Assembly: GCF_014904735.1 (NCBI RefSeq)
Contig: NZ_JACZCR010000008.1
Coordinates: forward strand, 1-64,000
DNA: 64,000 bases
From: Microbulbifer hainanensis
GTDB lineage: Bacteria; Pseudomonadota; Gammaproteobacteria; Pseudomonadales; Cellvibrionaceae
Reading direction: 5' to 3'
Below, piece by piece: positions 9,663 to 18,888 of the stretch. The number at the start of each line of letters is the position of its first letter. The stretch's first letter is position 1. The notes under the pieces are model-generated. The model had not been told where the DNA came from, made no database searches, and worked only from the letters and a program-made list of their open reading frames with translations. Made by a program: the position numbers and the translations under genes.

Positions 9663-9705
9663 TTAAGTTTGACTTACCACTATGTTCAAGATTAGCACCT
9701 TTTTC
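9663..9705 (+). promoter_or_regulatory. Upstream element, copy 2 of 2
   Basis: Gap-free match to 4951-4993 (see there), with the same TTAA, ACTTA, CACT and TAGCACNTTTTTC blocks, about 110 bases before the third hydrolase. A TTGACT hexamer lies at 9669-9674, but the -10 at proper spacing is poor. It is a candidate binding site for the LysR protein encoded at 4017. Confidence 0.45.
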
Positions 9706-9816
9706 AACGCCAATCAGATGCCTATTATTCGTTCACCAACTGCGAGTCGCCGGTTGGGGCCCACGTCAGTTGGGCACTGCGTCAGCGACCACCCCAAACC
9801 GTAATTGGAGAAGACT

Positions 9817-10734
9817 ATGCAAACGGTCATGATCAAGACCCAGTACTGGGACATCGCAGCCAACATCTACTTTCCCCCCGGCTTTGATGACCAGAAGCAA
9901 TACCCGGCCATTATCAGCGCTCACCCCATCGGGAGCTGCAAGGACCAGACAGCGGGCAACGTTTATGGCGAAGCCCTCGCGAAGGAAGGTTTTGTCGTCA
10001 TTGCTTTCGACCGCAGCACACAAGGGCAGAGCGGCGGTGAGCCCCGCTATACCGAAGACCCGGCGTTGGCCGTAGAAGACTTCAGCCGCGTAACCGACTA
10101 CTTGGTGACTCTGCCGTACGTGGATGCCGACCGCATCGGGGTGCTGGGGATCTGCGGCGCCGGCGGCTACGCCATCAATGCGACCATGATCGAGCGCCGC
10201 ATCAAGGCCCTTGTCAGCATTACTGGTGTCAATTACGGCCGCCTGTGCCGTGAAGGCTTCAGTGGTTTCGACCCCATTGGCCAAATGGAAGCGGTGGCTG
10301 CGCAACGCACCGCCGAGGCCAGGGGAGAAGCACTCAAGGTCGACCTGTTCGTACCCCCTTCCCTGGAAGCGGCAGCCGAAGCGGGCATTACCGACGTCGA
10401 CGTGCTTGGTGCCACCGACTACTACCGTAATCGCTGTGTCAACGACAATGCCGGCACGCGCGCATTGTTCTCCCGTCGCGCCGCCTCCGCTGCCTGGGAT
10501 GCCTTCCATCTGGCCGAGACCCTGCTGACAACGCCGATGATGGTGGTGGTCGGCGACATACCTGGTGGCTTTGGTGCCTATCGCGATGGCCTGGAGATTT
10601 ACGCGCGCGCTGCGTCGAAGGTCAAGGAACTGGTGGTCGTGGAGGGTTATTCACACTACGACCTGTACGACAAGCCGGAACCAGTGTCTCAGGCTCTGGC
10701 CAAGTTAATCCCTTTTTATAAGGAAAACCTGTAA
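9817..10734 (+). CDS. Alpha/beta hydrolase, YcjY-like (paralogue 3)
   Basis: Third copy of the hydrolase family, 305 residues. It has HPIGSCKDQ in the oxyanion region, the elbow GICGAGGYA with the Cys nucleophile and the C-terminal GYSHYDLYDK. Start at ATG 9817 is set by TTGGAGAAG about 7 bases upstream. It is GC-richer than paralogue 2 although similar in protein wording. It stands about 100 bases before the OYE gene and is separated from the earlier genes by a gap holding an OYE remnant and a repeated upstream element. It probably acts together with the OYE on a shared substrate type; this is inference. Confidence 0.9.
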   Translation: MQTVMIKTQYWDIAANIYFPPGFDDQKQYPAIISAHPIGSCKDQTAGNVYGEALAKEGFVVIAFDRSTQGQSGGEPRYTEDPALAVEDFSRVTDYLVTLPYVDADRIGVLGICGAGGYAINATMIERRIKALVSITGVNYGRLCREGFSGFDPIGQMEAVAAQRTAEARGEALKVDLFVPPSLEAAAEAGITDVDVLGATDYYRNRCVNDNAGTRALFSRRAASAAWDAFHLAETLLTTPMMVVVGDIPGGFGAYRDGLEIYARAASKVKELVVVEGYSHYDLYDKPEPVSQALAKLIPFYKENL

Positions 10735-10836
10735 CAGCAGCGTGTGGGCGTGGATTCACCGCGCCCAATTCGATAACCGCTTCAGACACTTGTGAGTCGC
10801 TTATTTCGGCAAACGATACCATCAGAGTTATTCAAG

Positions 10837-12000
10837 ATGACAGTCAAACATTCCGACACAGTATTTGAGTCTTTTACCTTTAAAAACGGCACTAACCTTC
10901 GCAATCGCATTGTGATGGCGCCAATGACGACTTGGTCAGCCAACCCGGATGGAAGCGTTTCCGACCAGGAACTTGACTACTATCGCCACCGCGCCAATGG
11001 CGTCGGCCTGGTGCTAACGGGATGTACCCACGTAATGGAAAACGGTATTGGCTTCACGGATGAGTTTGCGGCATATGATGACCGATTCATCCCGAGTTTG
11101 CGGAGTCTCGCCCAGGCCGCAAAGAGCGGCGGTGCTCCAGCCATCCTGCAGATATTTCATGCGGGTAATAAGGCGGTCCCTGACCTGGTACCCGGCGGTA
11201 AAATCGTGAGTGCCAGTGCATTGAAGGCGCAACCAGGTCCATTCAACAGCGGGGAAGTTACGAGCCACGCACTCACTCATGAGGAAATCCTGGAAGTAAT
11301 TCGGGCATTTGGTGAAGCCACTCGACGTGCCATCGAAGCCGGATTTGATGGTGTTGAGCTGCATGGCGCACATGGATTCCTGATCCAAAACTTTTTCTCG
11401 CCTATGTTCAATCAGCGTACCGATGAGTGGGGCGGCTCGCTGGAAAACCGTATGCGCTTCCCTTCAGCCTTGGTGAAGGAAGTACGAAAGGTCATCGACA
11501 CGCACGCCAGGCAGCCATTCCTGCTCGGGTATCGAATTTCGCCCGAAGAGTCTGGGGAAGGCGCACTGAGGATTGATGACTCCTACGCACTCATTGATCG
11601 CCTGATCGAGAGCGGAGTGGATTACATACATGTTTCGTTAGCGGACATTCTGCACGCGACACCGATCGATGCCACTGCAGGTCAGCTGACTGCCGAGTTG
11701 ATCACTGAACATGTGGCCAACCGCGTACCGGTTATCGCAGCAGGTAATGTCCGAAGGCCTTCAGAGGCTGAAGAAGCACTGAACCTTGGCCTGTCACTGG
11801 TCGCCGTAGGGAAGGGGCTAGTGATGAACCCCGATTGGGTGGAGCTGGCTCAAAGTCAGCGGGCCAGTGAGATTGATACGGAGTTAGCGCCTGAAAAGAT
11901 TTCTGAAATCGTGATCCCTGACAAGTTGTGGGGTGTCATCGAGGCTTCCAGGGGAAACGGCTGGTTTCCACTACGAGAAGATGACCTCGTCGGCGCTTAA
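10837..12000 (+). CDS. NADH:flavin oxidoreductase, Old Yellow Enzyme family
   Basis: FMN-dependent ene-reductase of 387 residues, which reduces activated C=C bonds with NAD(P)H. It shows the NRIVMAPMTT start of the barrel, QIFHAGNKA (substrate-binding His), HGAHGFLIQNFFSP and NQRTDEWGGSLENR, the family signature. The late VIAAGNVRRP and SLVAVGKGLVMNPDW bind FMN phosphate. I start at ATG 10837 because its first codons are also preserved in the decayed copy at 9540; a GTG at 10792 would add 15 residues. It lies downstream of hydrolase paralogue 3. Likely role: detoxification or degradation of unsaturated carbonyl compounds. Confidence 0.93.
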   Translation: MTVKHSDTVFESFTFKNGTNLRNRIVMAPMTTWSANPDGSVSDQELDYYRHRANGVGLVLTGCTHVMENGIGFTDEFAAYDDRFIPSLRSLAQAAKSGGAPAILQIFHAGNKAVPDLVPGGKIVSASALKAQPGPFNSGEVTSHALTHEEILEVIRAFGEATRRAIEAGFDGVELHGAHGFLIQNFFSPMFNQRTDEWGGSLENRMRFPSALVKEVRKVIDTHARQPFLLGYRISPEESGEGALRIDDSYALIDRLIESGVDYIHVSLADILHATPIDATAGQLTAELITEHVANRVPVIAAGNVRRPSEAEEALNLGLSLVAVGKGLVMNPDWVELAQSQRASEIDTELAPEKISEIVIPDKLWGVIEASRGNGWFPLREDDLVGA

Positions 12001-12405
12001 ACAGCATCCTGAAGTGTTGGGTGGTGGAGAGTTGTCTGCTCCGGTTGCCGTGGACGTAAAGAAGGCAGTATGGATTTTGCACAACCTGCAGCGGACACTG
12101 GCGCCCTCCTCTGGATGGGGAAAGGCGCCTTTTATGTAACACCAAGCAGGGCATAACGCCCAAAGTGCCCGCCCCATAAGGCCTGCGGACGCGGGTTCGA
12201 TCAACACGCAACGCGCCAAACCAAATGGACAGGGCCACATTTTAGCCGCCGTCAAAACGACAACAGCGCCAGTCCGGCGCCTCTAGCCCCCCTAATATCG
12301 CGGCCCCGCGGAAACCTGCTATCACTCATATGGACACACTCACAGCGATCCAAATGCCCAGCTTCTTTACCAGCGCCACCAAGAACACTGCGGGACCCAT
12401 AAGTC
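12001..12405. other. Intergenic gap with a T-arm-like GC-rich repeat
   Basis: No gene is supportable here. At 12184-12218 the sequence GACGCGGGTTCGATCAACAC followed by GCAACGCG resembles the GTTCGATCA-ACGCG core of the repeats at 25279, 28980 and 31531. The remainder shows no promoter or coding signal I can defend. Confidence 0.4.
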
Positions 12406-13464
12406 ATGAAGCTTACATCAGTAAGTGTCGCAATCGCCCTCGCGATGCCATCTCCGAGCCTCTGGGCCGAAACAACGGATGGGTTCTCCTACGATAAGGA
12501 ACGACTTCCCGGGGCCAAGCCCTGGACCTCTCAGCCGATCCAGAATGATCCCGCCGAGTTCCAGTTCGTCGTCATCGGCGACCGGACCGGGGGAGCCAAC
12601 CAGGAAGGCACCTTCAAACTCGCCATCAATCAACTCAATCTGCTGCAGCCCGAGTTTGTCATCAATGTCGGTGACCTGATCGAGGGATACAGTGACGACA
12701 AGACGGAACTGAATGCCGAGTGGCATGAAGTTGACGAGATGTTGAGCAAGCTCAAGATGCCGTTCGTCCGCACTCCAGGTAACCACGACATCGCGAACAA
12801 GACCGCGCAGCAGGTCTGGAAGGATAGGTACGGCGCCACTTACTACCACTTCGTCTACAAGGACGTCCTGTTCATGGTTCTTGATAGCGAAGATCCGCCC
12901 CGTGCGGCGCCCGAAGGGATGAGGGAAAAGTTGGAGCTATACAACAGGCTGCAGACCGAAGACCCGGCCAAGGCTAAGGAGATGCTGGCTGAGTTTATGA
13001 CCGACGAGGCGGTGGTCGCCGCACTCGGCAAGCCCGTCGAGTTTGGGGAAAAGCAAATGGCATGGATCAAGAAGACACTCGCTGACAATCCGGACGTTCG
13101 GTGGACCTTCCTGTTCCTCCATGAGCCGGCCTGGGAAAATGCGTCCGATAGCTTCAAGGCGATCCAGAAAATGCTCAAGGCGCGCAAGCACACCTTTCTC
13201 GCCGGCCACCTGCATTACTACGACTACGATTTACTCGATGGTTCCGAGCACATCACAATGGGCCCTGCCGGTGCCTCTTTCCACCAAGAAGGGCCCGGCA
13301 ACGTGGATCACATCATGTGGGTGACCATGACCGAGGAGGGCCCCCAGATAGGAAATATCGCCCTCAAGGGAATCTTTGACCGCAAAGGCCTCGATCCAGA
13401 GTTGTTCGGCGCCTATGACCGCAAGGGCGCCGATGAGGAAGCAAAGCCCAAAAAGGACAAATGA
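12406..13464 (+). CDS. Exported calcineurin-like metallophosphoesterase
   Basis: 352-residue protein with a signal peptide (about residues 1-21, ending SLWAET) and a metallophosphoesterase fold. The metal-binding blocks occur in order: VIGDRTG, NVGDLIEG, PGNHD, FLHEPAW and AGHLHYYDY. It probably hydrolyses phosphate esters or nucleotides in the periplasm using two metal ions. The Lys/Glu-rich tail (EEAKPKKDK) is unstructured. The gene stands alone, with gaps of about 400 and 500 bases on either side. Substrate unknown. Confidence 0.9.
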   Translation: MKLTSVSVAIALAMPSPSLWAETTDGFSYDKERLPGAKPWTSQPIQNDPAEFQFVVIGDRTGGANQEGTFKLAINQLNLLQPEFVINVGDLIEGYSDDKTELNAEWHEVDEMLSKLKMPFVRTPGNHDIANKTAQQVWKDRYGATYYHFVYKDVLFMVLDSEDPPRAAPEGMREKLELYNRLQTEDPAKAKEMLAEFMTDEAVVAALGKPVEFGEKQMAWIKKTLADNPDVRWTFLFLHEPAWENASDSFKAIQKMLKARKHTFLAGHLHYYDYDLLDGSEHITMGPAGASFHQEGPGNVDHIMWVTMTEEGPQIGNIALKGIFDRKGLDPELFGAYDRKGADEEAKPKKDK

Positions 13465-13971
13465 TTTGAACAGGCTAATGATGAGAATTAACTAACCTAA
13501 AGCCGCACCTATACGAGCACATTGCTTAAGCGGTGGGGTTATTTGTGGGGCCCAACGAAAACCACCACTACAACCTCAGTAACTACGGGCCCGACAGCAA
13601 GCTTTTCGACTCCCGCCATCAGCAGTCCGAGAGCCCCTCTACTCCCTCTAACGACGCGCGGGTGAAACGCAAAGCATCAAATCACTTTCGCCATTACATC
13701 ATCAGGAACAATGGAGTCTCTCAACCACTCTTTAACCAAGCGCGCTTTTCCGCCTGAATATTTCATTCTGTCCCAAGTCCTAGTCAAGGGGGGCGTATAG
13801 CTTGGCCGCCAAAAGTGACGGCTTAGGGATACCACTATGTTACATAATGGTATTGCGCGGATTCTCTGCCCCAACACCGATTTATCGCGAGATTAAGAGC
13901 AGGCCTAATACGCGAAGTTCTGGCTTCACTATACTGGACAACTAATTAGATTTTTTAACCTCGGAGGCCGT
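13465..13971. other. Intergenic gap with a degenerate tRNA/tmRNA-end-like repeat
   Basis: No gene is supportable. At 13605-13620 TTCGACTCCCGCCATC matches the tRNA/tmRNA 3'-end-like copies at 25200 and 31451, but here there is no following terminator. About 60 bases further, GCGCGGGTGAAACGCAAAGC (13647 onward) and TCACTTTCGCCATTA resemble the repeats near 25279 and 29060. It looks like an eroded third copy of that repeated unit. Confidence 0.4.
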
Positions 13972-14991
13972 ATGCGATCCATTCAAATTACGTCAAATGA
14001 AGGATTAGCAGGCTTAACGTTTGTAGAGCGAGAGCCCGCCGCTCAACTTACTCCGCAGCAAGTACGCGTCAAGGTCCGAGCCGTGTCACTTAATCAACGT
14101 GACGTAATGATCGCGACAGGGAAATATCCTCGCGCGGTTAAAGACGGCGTTGTACCGACCTCCGATTTTTCTGGAGAAATACTTGAAGTTGGCGAAGGGG
14201 TATCCGAATGGCAGCCCGGGGACAGGGTCATGTCAACGTTTTACCAAAATTGGCAGGATGGGACCTGTAGTCCTGAAAAAGTCCTACCAAATTACGGAAG
14301 CGACGTGGATGGCATGCTTCAGGAAGAAGTCGTCCTCGACGCATCCTGCCTGGCTCGCGTTCCCGGTAATCTTGATTTCATCCATGCATGTACCCTTCCC
14401 TGCGCTGGCGTGACGGCCTGGAATGCTCTCTTTGGCGGTCGTCAACTTGACCCGGGGAGCACGGTATTGCTTTTGGGCACTGGAGGAGTCTCCATCATGG
14501 CGCTCCAACTTGCCAAAGCTGCTGGTATGCGCGTATTGATCACTTCATCCAGTGACGAGAAGTTGGCACGTGCTCGCGAATTGGGAGCCCATGGGACCAT
14601 CAACTATCGCAGCACCCCTGAATGGCAGCAGGAGGTAAAACGACTGACTGGTGGTCGCGGCGCAGACCATGTCCTCGAGGTCGGTGGTGAGCAGACGGTA
14701 ACTCGTTCAGTAGAATCCCTGGCGATGGGCGGGTCAGTAGCGATTATTGGCGGGGTCAGTGGTTTCACCGGCCAATTTGACCCTATGTTGCTGTTCTTTG
14801 GCGCTAAGCAAATGCGTGGCATTCTCGTCGGCAGTAAAGCAATGTTTCGTCAACTATGTGCGCTGATAGAAACGGCTGATATCCAGCCAATCGTGGACCG
14901 AGTTTTCGAATTCGAGCAAGTAGTGGACGCCTTCGATTACCTGTCGTCAGGGACGCACTTTGGAAAAGTGGTAATTCAGGTGGCCAAGTGA
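13972..14991 (+). CDS. Zinc-type alcohol dehydrogenase/quinone reductase (MDR family)
   Basis: Medium-chain dehydrogenase/reductase of 339 residues. A GroES-like N-terminal domain has VSLNQRDVMIATGKYP and DFSGEILEVGEGV; the Rossmann domain has LLLGTGGVSIMALQLAKAAG and the HVLEVGG stretch. It lacks the structural-zinc four-Cys loop seen in its neighbour at 15070, so it is a quinone-oxidoreductase-like member. The start is well supported by CGGAGG 7 bases before the ATG. It is convergent with the dehydrogenase at 15070. It probably reduces enones or oxidises alcohols with NADP(H). Confidence 0.9.
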   Translation: MRSIQITSNEGLAGLTFVEREPAAQLTPQQVRVKVRAVSLNQRDVMIATGKYPRAVKDGVVPTSDFSGEILEVGEGVSEWQPGDRVMSTFYQNWQDGTCSPEKVLPNYGSDVDGMLQEEVVLDASCLARVPGNLDFIHACTLPCAGVTAWNALFGGRQLDPGSTVLLLGTGGVSIMALQLAKAAGMRVLITSSSDEKLARARELGAHGTINYRSTPEWQQEVKRLTGGRGADHVLEVGGEQTVTRSVESLAMGGSVAIIGGVSGFTGQFDPMLLFFGAKQMRGILVGSKAMFRQLCALIETADIQPIVDRVFEFEQVVDAFDYLSSGTHFGKVVIQVAK

Positions 14992-15069
14992 TGAACAATC
15001 ATTGGGAAATCTTATCGAGAGCGGCTCTGGCATAACTTGCCTAAAGCTGCAGCTAACTGATTACCTGCC

Positions 15070-16119
15070 TCACGGGGCAGGCAACGAGGCCATATCAATC
15101 ACAAAGCGATAGCGCACATCAGAGCGCTTGAGCCGTTCGAAGGCCTCATTCACCTGGCTGATCGGTATGATTTCACATTCCGGCAAAATATCTTTTTTTC
15201 CACAAAAATTGAGTAGTTCCTGCGTTTCGGCAATTCCGCCGATAGCGGAACCGACGATACACCGGCGCCCCATGACCACGGCCTCACTGTTAATTTCTTC
15301 CATTGGACCGATCTGCCCGACGAGAACCAGTGCACCGCCGATATCCAATAGACTGAGGTAAGGCGTAAGATCGTGCTTGACTGGTACAGTATCAATAATC
15401 AGATCGAAGCTAGACGCGGCCTCCTTCATCGCCTCCTCATCGCTGGAAACCAGCAAGCCATCGGCGCCCAGATCTAATGCATCTTGTTCTTTGTCAGCAG
15501 TTCGGCTGAGTACAGTGACATCAGCACCCAATCCCTCGGCAAGCTTGACCGCCATATGTCCAAGCCCGCCTAGACCGATAACGCCCACACGACTGCCGGG
15601 GCCGACGTTCCACGAGCGCAGTGGAGAATAGGTGGTGATGCCAGCACAGAGCAAAGGGGCAACCCGCGAAAGATCGAGGCCGTCGGGCACGTGCAGCACA
15701 AACTCCTCGCGTACCACCAGGTGCTTGGAATAACCGCCCTGAGTGGTTTCTCCGCTAATGCGGTCGCGGCCGCTATATGTAAGGGTCATACCTTCCCGAC
15801 AAAACTGCTCCTCACCGTGGTGGCACTGGTCGCATTCCTGGCAGGAATCGACCATGCAACCCACGGCAACAGTATCTCCTTTGCTGAAACGGGTAACCTC
15901 GCTGCCAACATCAATCACGCGGCCTACAATTTCATGGCCCGGGACCATGGGAAAAAGACCCCAGCCCCAGTCATCGTGTACTTGGTGAATATCCGTAAAG
16001 CAGATACCGCAATACAGCACTTCCATTGCCACATCATTGGGCCGTAGTGCCCGTCGCTCAAACTCCCAGGGGGCCAGCGTGCCTCCAGCGGACTGTGCTG
16101 CGTAACCAGTGGTTTTCAT
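15070..16119 (-). CDS. Zn-dependent NAD(P) alcohol dehydrogenase (YahK/CAD type)
   Basis: Alcohol/aldehyde reductase of 349 residues from the ATG at 16119; a GTG at 16131 would add four residues. Catalytic zinc ligands are Cys37 and the His62-Glu63 pair (GHE). The structural zinc loop has Cys93, 96, 99 and 107. The cofactor motif GLGGLGHMAVKLA follows near residue 180. This pattern fits cinnamyl-alcohol-dehydrogenase-like enzymes that reduce aldehydes with NADPH. It lies about 90 bases upstream of the aldehyde dehydrogenase gene on the same strand order, so the two may handle the same aldehyde in opposite directions. Confidence 0.93.
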   Translation of the reverse strand: MKTTGYAAQSAGGTLAPWEFERRALRPNDVAMEVLYCGICFTDIHQVHDDWGWGLFPMVPGHEIVGRVIDVGSEVTRFSKGDTVAVGCMVDSCQECDQCHHGEEQFCREGMTLTYSGRDRISGETTQGGYSKHLVVREEFVLHVPDGLDLSRVAPLLCAGITTYSPLRSWNVGPGSRVGVIGLGGLGHMAVKLAEGLGADVTVLSRTADKEQDALDLGADGLLVSSDEEAMKEAASSFDLIIDTVPVKHDLTPYLSLLDIGGALVLVGQIGPMEEINSEAVVMGRRCIVGSAIGGIAETQELLNFCGKKDILPECEIIPISQVNEAFERLKRSDVRYRFVIDMASLPAP

Positions 16120-16211
16120 AGTCGTTCTCACAGATTCATAGTGCGGCCCAGAATGGCCGAATTCTTTCAGGGGGGTCGCGCCGCCGGCATTCCCGTGGAG
16201 ATTGGTGGCTA

Positions 16212-17588
16212 CTACAGGTCGAAATGCCGGATCAGCTTCTCATTCACAAACTCCTTGATCCCCAGCTCACCGAGTTCGCGCCCGTAGCCCGACTTCTTGA
16301 CGCCTCCCATGGGCATACTGGCGTAGGTCCAGGAGACGTTGTTTACAAATGCTGTTCCGGCCTCCAGCTGCTCAGCCACCCGTTGCCCACGCTCGTGGTC
16401 CTGGGTGAACACCGAAGAACCCAATCCAAACTCGCTGTCATTGGCCATAGCGACCGCAGCGGCCTCATCCGGGACCACGAACATGCACGCAACTGGACCA
16501 AATAACTCTTCTTCCGCAGCTGGGCAGCCCGGGGGAATATCAGTAAGAATCGTCGGCTGGATAAACGCGCCGTCGCGCTTACCACCGAATACCAGCTTGG
16601 CACCGGCATCAATCGACCGCTGAATTTGATCTTCCAGCTTCTTCGCCGCATCCTCAGAGCACAGCGGGCCGTAGCCGGTGGACTCATCCAGCGGATCGCC
16701 CGGTTCCCGTTCGCTGAATTTTTTCGCCACGCCGTCGATAAACTGCTGGGCTATCGCCGCCGTCAGAATGATGCGCTTGGGCGCGATACAGACCTGGCCA
16801 GCATTCCCCAGTTTCGCCTCCACGAAGTGATCAATGGTTTTCTCGAGATCTGCATCTTCCAGCACGATAAACGGATCGGCCCCGCCCAGTTCCATCACCG
16901 TTTTTTTCACGTTGCGACCCGCCTGCTCTGCGACCCGAGCCCCCCCGGCATTGCTGCCAGTGAAGGAAATACCGCGTACCCGCGGATCATCGATAATCAT
17001 AGAGGCGTTACCAGAACTGACCAGCAGGTTGGTAAATACGCCCTCGGGTACACCTGCGTCGTGCAGCAGCTGCTCGAATGCCTCGGCAACCTGTGGGCAG
17101 TTTGAGGCGTGCTTGATCAATACGACATTCCCTGCCATCAGGTTGGGGGCAGTGAAGCGCGCCGGCTGATACATGGGCCCGTTCCACGGCATGATGCCGT
17201 ACACCACCCCCAGCGGCTGGTAAATCAACGTCCCCTCTCCATCGCGAGTGGAGAGCTTCTTTGGTGCAAGGATGCGTTCGCTCTCGTCCGCATAGTAGTC
17301 AAAGATTTCGGCGCAGATATTGGTCTCCCAGGCGCCGAAGACCAGCTGCTTGCCGGTTTCCACCGCCATCAAGTGCTGAAGGTCCTTGTCGCGGTCGCGA
17401 AACAACTGCGCTACCTCCTTGAGGACTGCAGCACGCTCGCTGAAGCTGAGGTCGCGCCAAGCCGGAAATGCCTCGTGCGCGCGGGCGATGGCTGCGGTGA
17501 TCTCCGCGGGGGACAGCTCATCGAAGTTTTTCAGAGTTTCGCCATTAAAGGGATTGACGGAGACAAGGGATGTTTTGCTGTTACTCAC
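16212..17588 (-). CDS. Aldehyde dehydrogenase, succinate-semialdehyde type
   Basis: NAD(P)-dependent aldehyde dehydrogenase of 458 residues. The general base Glu233 lies in MELGGADPF and the catalytic Cys267 in GNAGQVCIAP. The FTGSNAGG cofactor turn is at about 209-216 and MPWNGPMYQ at 133-141. The length and the lack of a longer N-terminus fit succinate-semialdehyde dehydrogenases of the YneI/Sad group. The start is GTG 17588, with AGGAG 8 bases upstream; the long open frame further upstream has no family sequence. It is divergent from the AraC gene at 17794, a likely regulator. Confidence 0.92.
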   Translation of the reverse strand: MSNSKTSLVSVNPFNGETLKNFDELSPAEITAAIARAHEAFPAWRDLSFSERAAVLKEVAQLFRDRDKDLQHLMAVETGKQLVFGAWETNICAEIFDYYADESERILAPKKLSTRDGEGTLIYQPLGVVYGIMPWNGPMYQPARFTAPNLMAGNVVLIKHASNCPQVAEAFEQLLHDAGVPEGVFTNLLVSSGNASMIIDDPRVRGISFTGSNAGGARVAEQAGRNVKKTVMELGGADPFIVLEDADLEKTIDHFVEAKLGNAGQVCIAPKRIILTAAIAQQFIDGVAKKFSEREPGDPLDESTGYGPLCSEDAAKKLEDQIQRSIDAGAKLVFGGKRDGAFIQPTILTDIPPGCPAAEEELFGPVACMFVVPDEAAAVAMANDSEFGLGSSVFTQDHERGQRVAEQLEAGTAFVNNVSWTYASMPMGGVKKSGYGRELGELGIKEFVNEKLIRHFDL

Positions 17589-17793
17589 GGGCTGGCTCCT
17601 GGCTCGCTGGAAGCGTGGCGCGAAGGTCAACGTTGGAATAAATTCAGTGTAGACAAGGCGAGGCCGGTGCCCCTGCCAAATCCAACCTCTGTGATGCCGG
17701 ATGCAGTCACCTTCCACCCTGACTCTAGCCTGCACAACATGCTCGTTGGCTATACTCGGGAACTTCAACGGCGACCCGCGGGGTCCAAACTTC

Positions 17794-18798
17794 ATGGACG
17801 AAAACACGCCTGGCGTACAACCTGAGGCAACCCCGGCTGCCCATGCAGGACAGCACAAAGCGATTGTGGCCGGGGCCGTTACACCCGCAGTAGACAAGCA
17901 GGTCGGGGAAGTTTTCCGCCAGCTGGGCTTCGGCAACGGACATGGGTTCCTGCGCACGGCGCTACCGGGCGTTACCCTATTTCGTTTTGGACGCCACGAG
18001 GCCAGCTGCCCGCAGCACTATGAACGCGGCATTGTGTTTGTACTGCAGGGGCACAAGGAGGGCAGGCTGAACGATATGCATATCCGCACCTCCAGCGAGC
18101 GCTTCACTATCCTGACGGATGCCTACCCGGTCCACTGTGAGACCTTCGCTTCCAACCCCCTCCCTGTGCTGGGCGTCCATATCCATCTGGATATTGTGCC
18201 CTTGCGTCAGCTGGCGGCGGTGACCGCCAAGTACGACCAGCAAGAGTGTGGCGCCAGCCCGGAGGAGCGGGTACTGACCTCGATTCCCCTCACCACCGAT
18301 ATCCTTGCGGAGGTACACAACCTGCTGGCGCTGTTGCCGGATTCAGGGGACTGCGCGGCGGTCGGCGAAGCCACGCTCACTCGTCTTTACTACGCGGTTC
18401 TCAAGAGCCCAGCGGGCGTAGTGTTGCGCGCGCTGGCTCGCGCCGATAGCAAATTGAGTCGGGTATCGGGTGCCATCCTGTACATGCAGCAGAATTACGA
18501 CCGCAAGATTACGGTTAACGATATCGCCAGCCACCTCGGGCTTGGTGAATCGACCCTCAACCGCGCCTTCCGGATCGCCACCGGGGAATCGCCGATTCAG
18601 TACCTGCGCAAGGTACGGCTCACCCGAGCCCGGAGCTTGATTACCCTCCAGCGCATGCCGGTCCAGCAAGTGGCCGGCGAAGTGGGTTACCGCAGTAGCA
18701 GCCAGTTCAGCCGGGACTTCCGCAATTATTTTGGCGTACCGCCGGGCGCTGCCGATTCCCTGCCTTATGGATCCGTATCGGTGATCGGCGACACATAG
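17794..18798 (+). CDS. AraC family transcriptional regulator
   Basis: 334-residue regulator. The N-terminal half (CPQHYERGIVFVLQGHKEGR, TDAYPVHCET) is an AraC_N/cupin-like effector domain of the group linked to aldehyde genes. The C-terminal third has the two helix-turn-helix units: ITVNDIASHLGLGESTLNRA, then MPVQQVAGEVGYRSSSQFSR and DFRNYFGVPPG. I start at ATG 17794, where the protein sequence begins to look real; an in-frame ATG at 17701 would overlap the promoter region of the divergent aldehyde dehydrogenase. It most likely controls the dehydrogenases at 15070-17588. Confidence 0.92.
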   Translation: MDENTPGVQPEATPAAHAGQHKAIVAGAVTPAVDKQVGEVFRQLGFGNGHGFLRTALPGVTLFRFGRHEASCPQHYERGIVFVLQGHKEGRLNDMHIRTSSERFTILTDAYPVHCETFASNPLPVLGVHIHLDIVPLRQLAAVTAKYDQQECGASPEERVLTSIPLTTDILAEVHNLLALLPDSGDCAAVGEATLTRLYYAVLKSPAGVVLRALARADSKLSRVSGAILYMQQNYDRKITVNDIASHLGLGESTLNRAFRIATGESPIQYLRKVRLTRARSLITLQRMPVQQVAGEVGYRSSSQFSRDFRNYFGVPPGAADSLPYGSVSVIGDT

Positions 18799-18888
18799 GC
18801 GCAGCTAGCTGAGCCTTTTATCGTTTGTTGACAGTTCCATAACACTCTGTAATGGTCATTGCCTCCCGTTGTGAGCAGGTCCCCCTCG

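Noticed and set aside
12001-12140. Short frame after the OYE gene
   Set aside because: It lacks any family similarity and its start lies within the OYE gene in another frame.
17589-17957. N-terminal extension of the aldehyde dehydrogenase
   Set aside because: It overlaps the AraC gene and has no family sequence; the GTG at 17588 has AGGAG.
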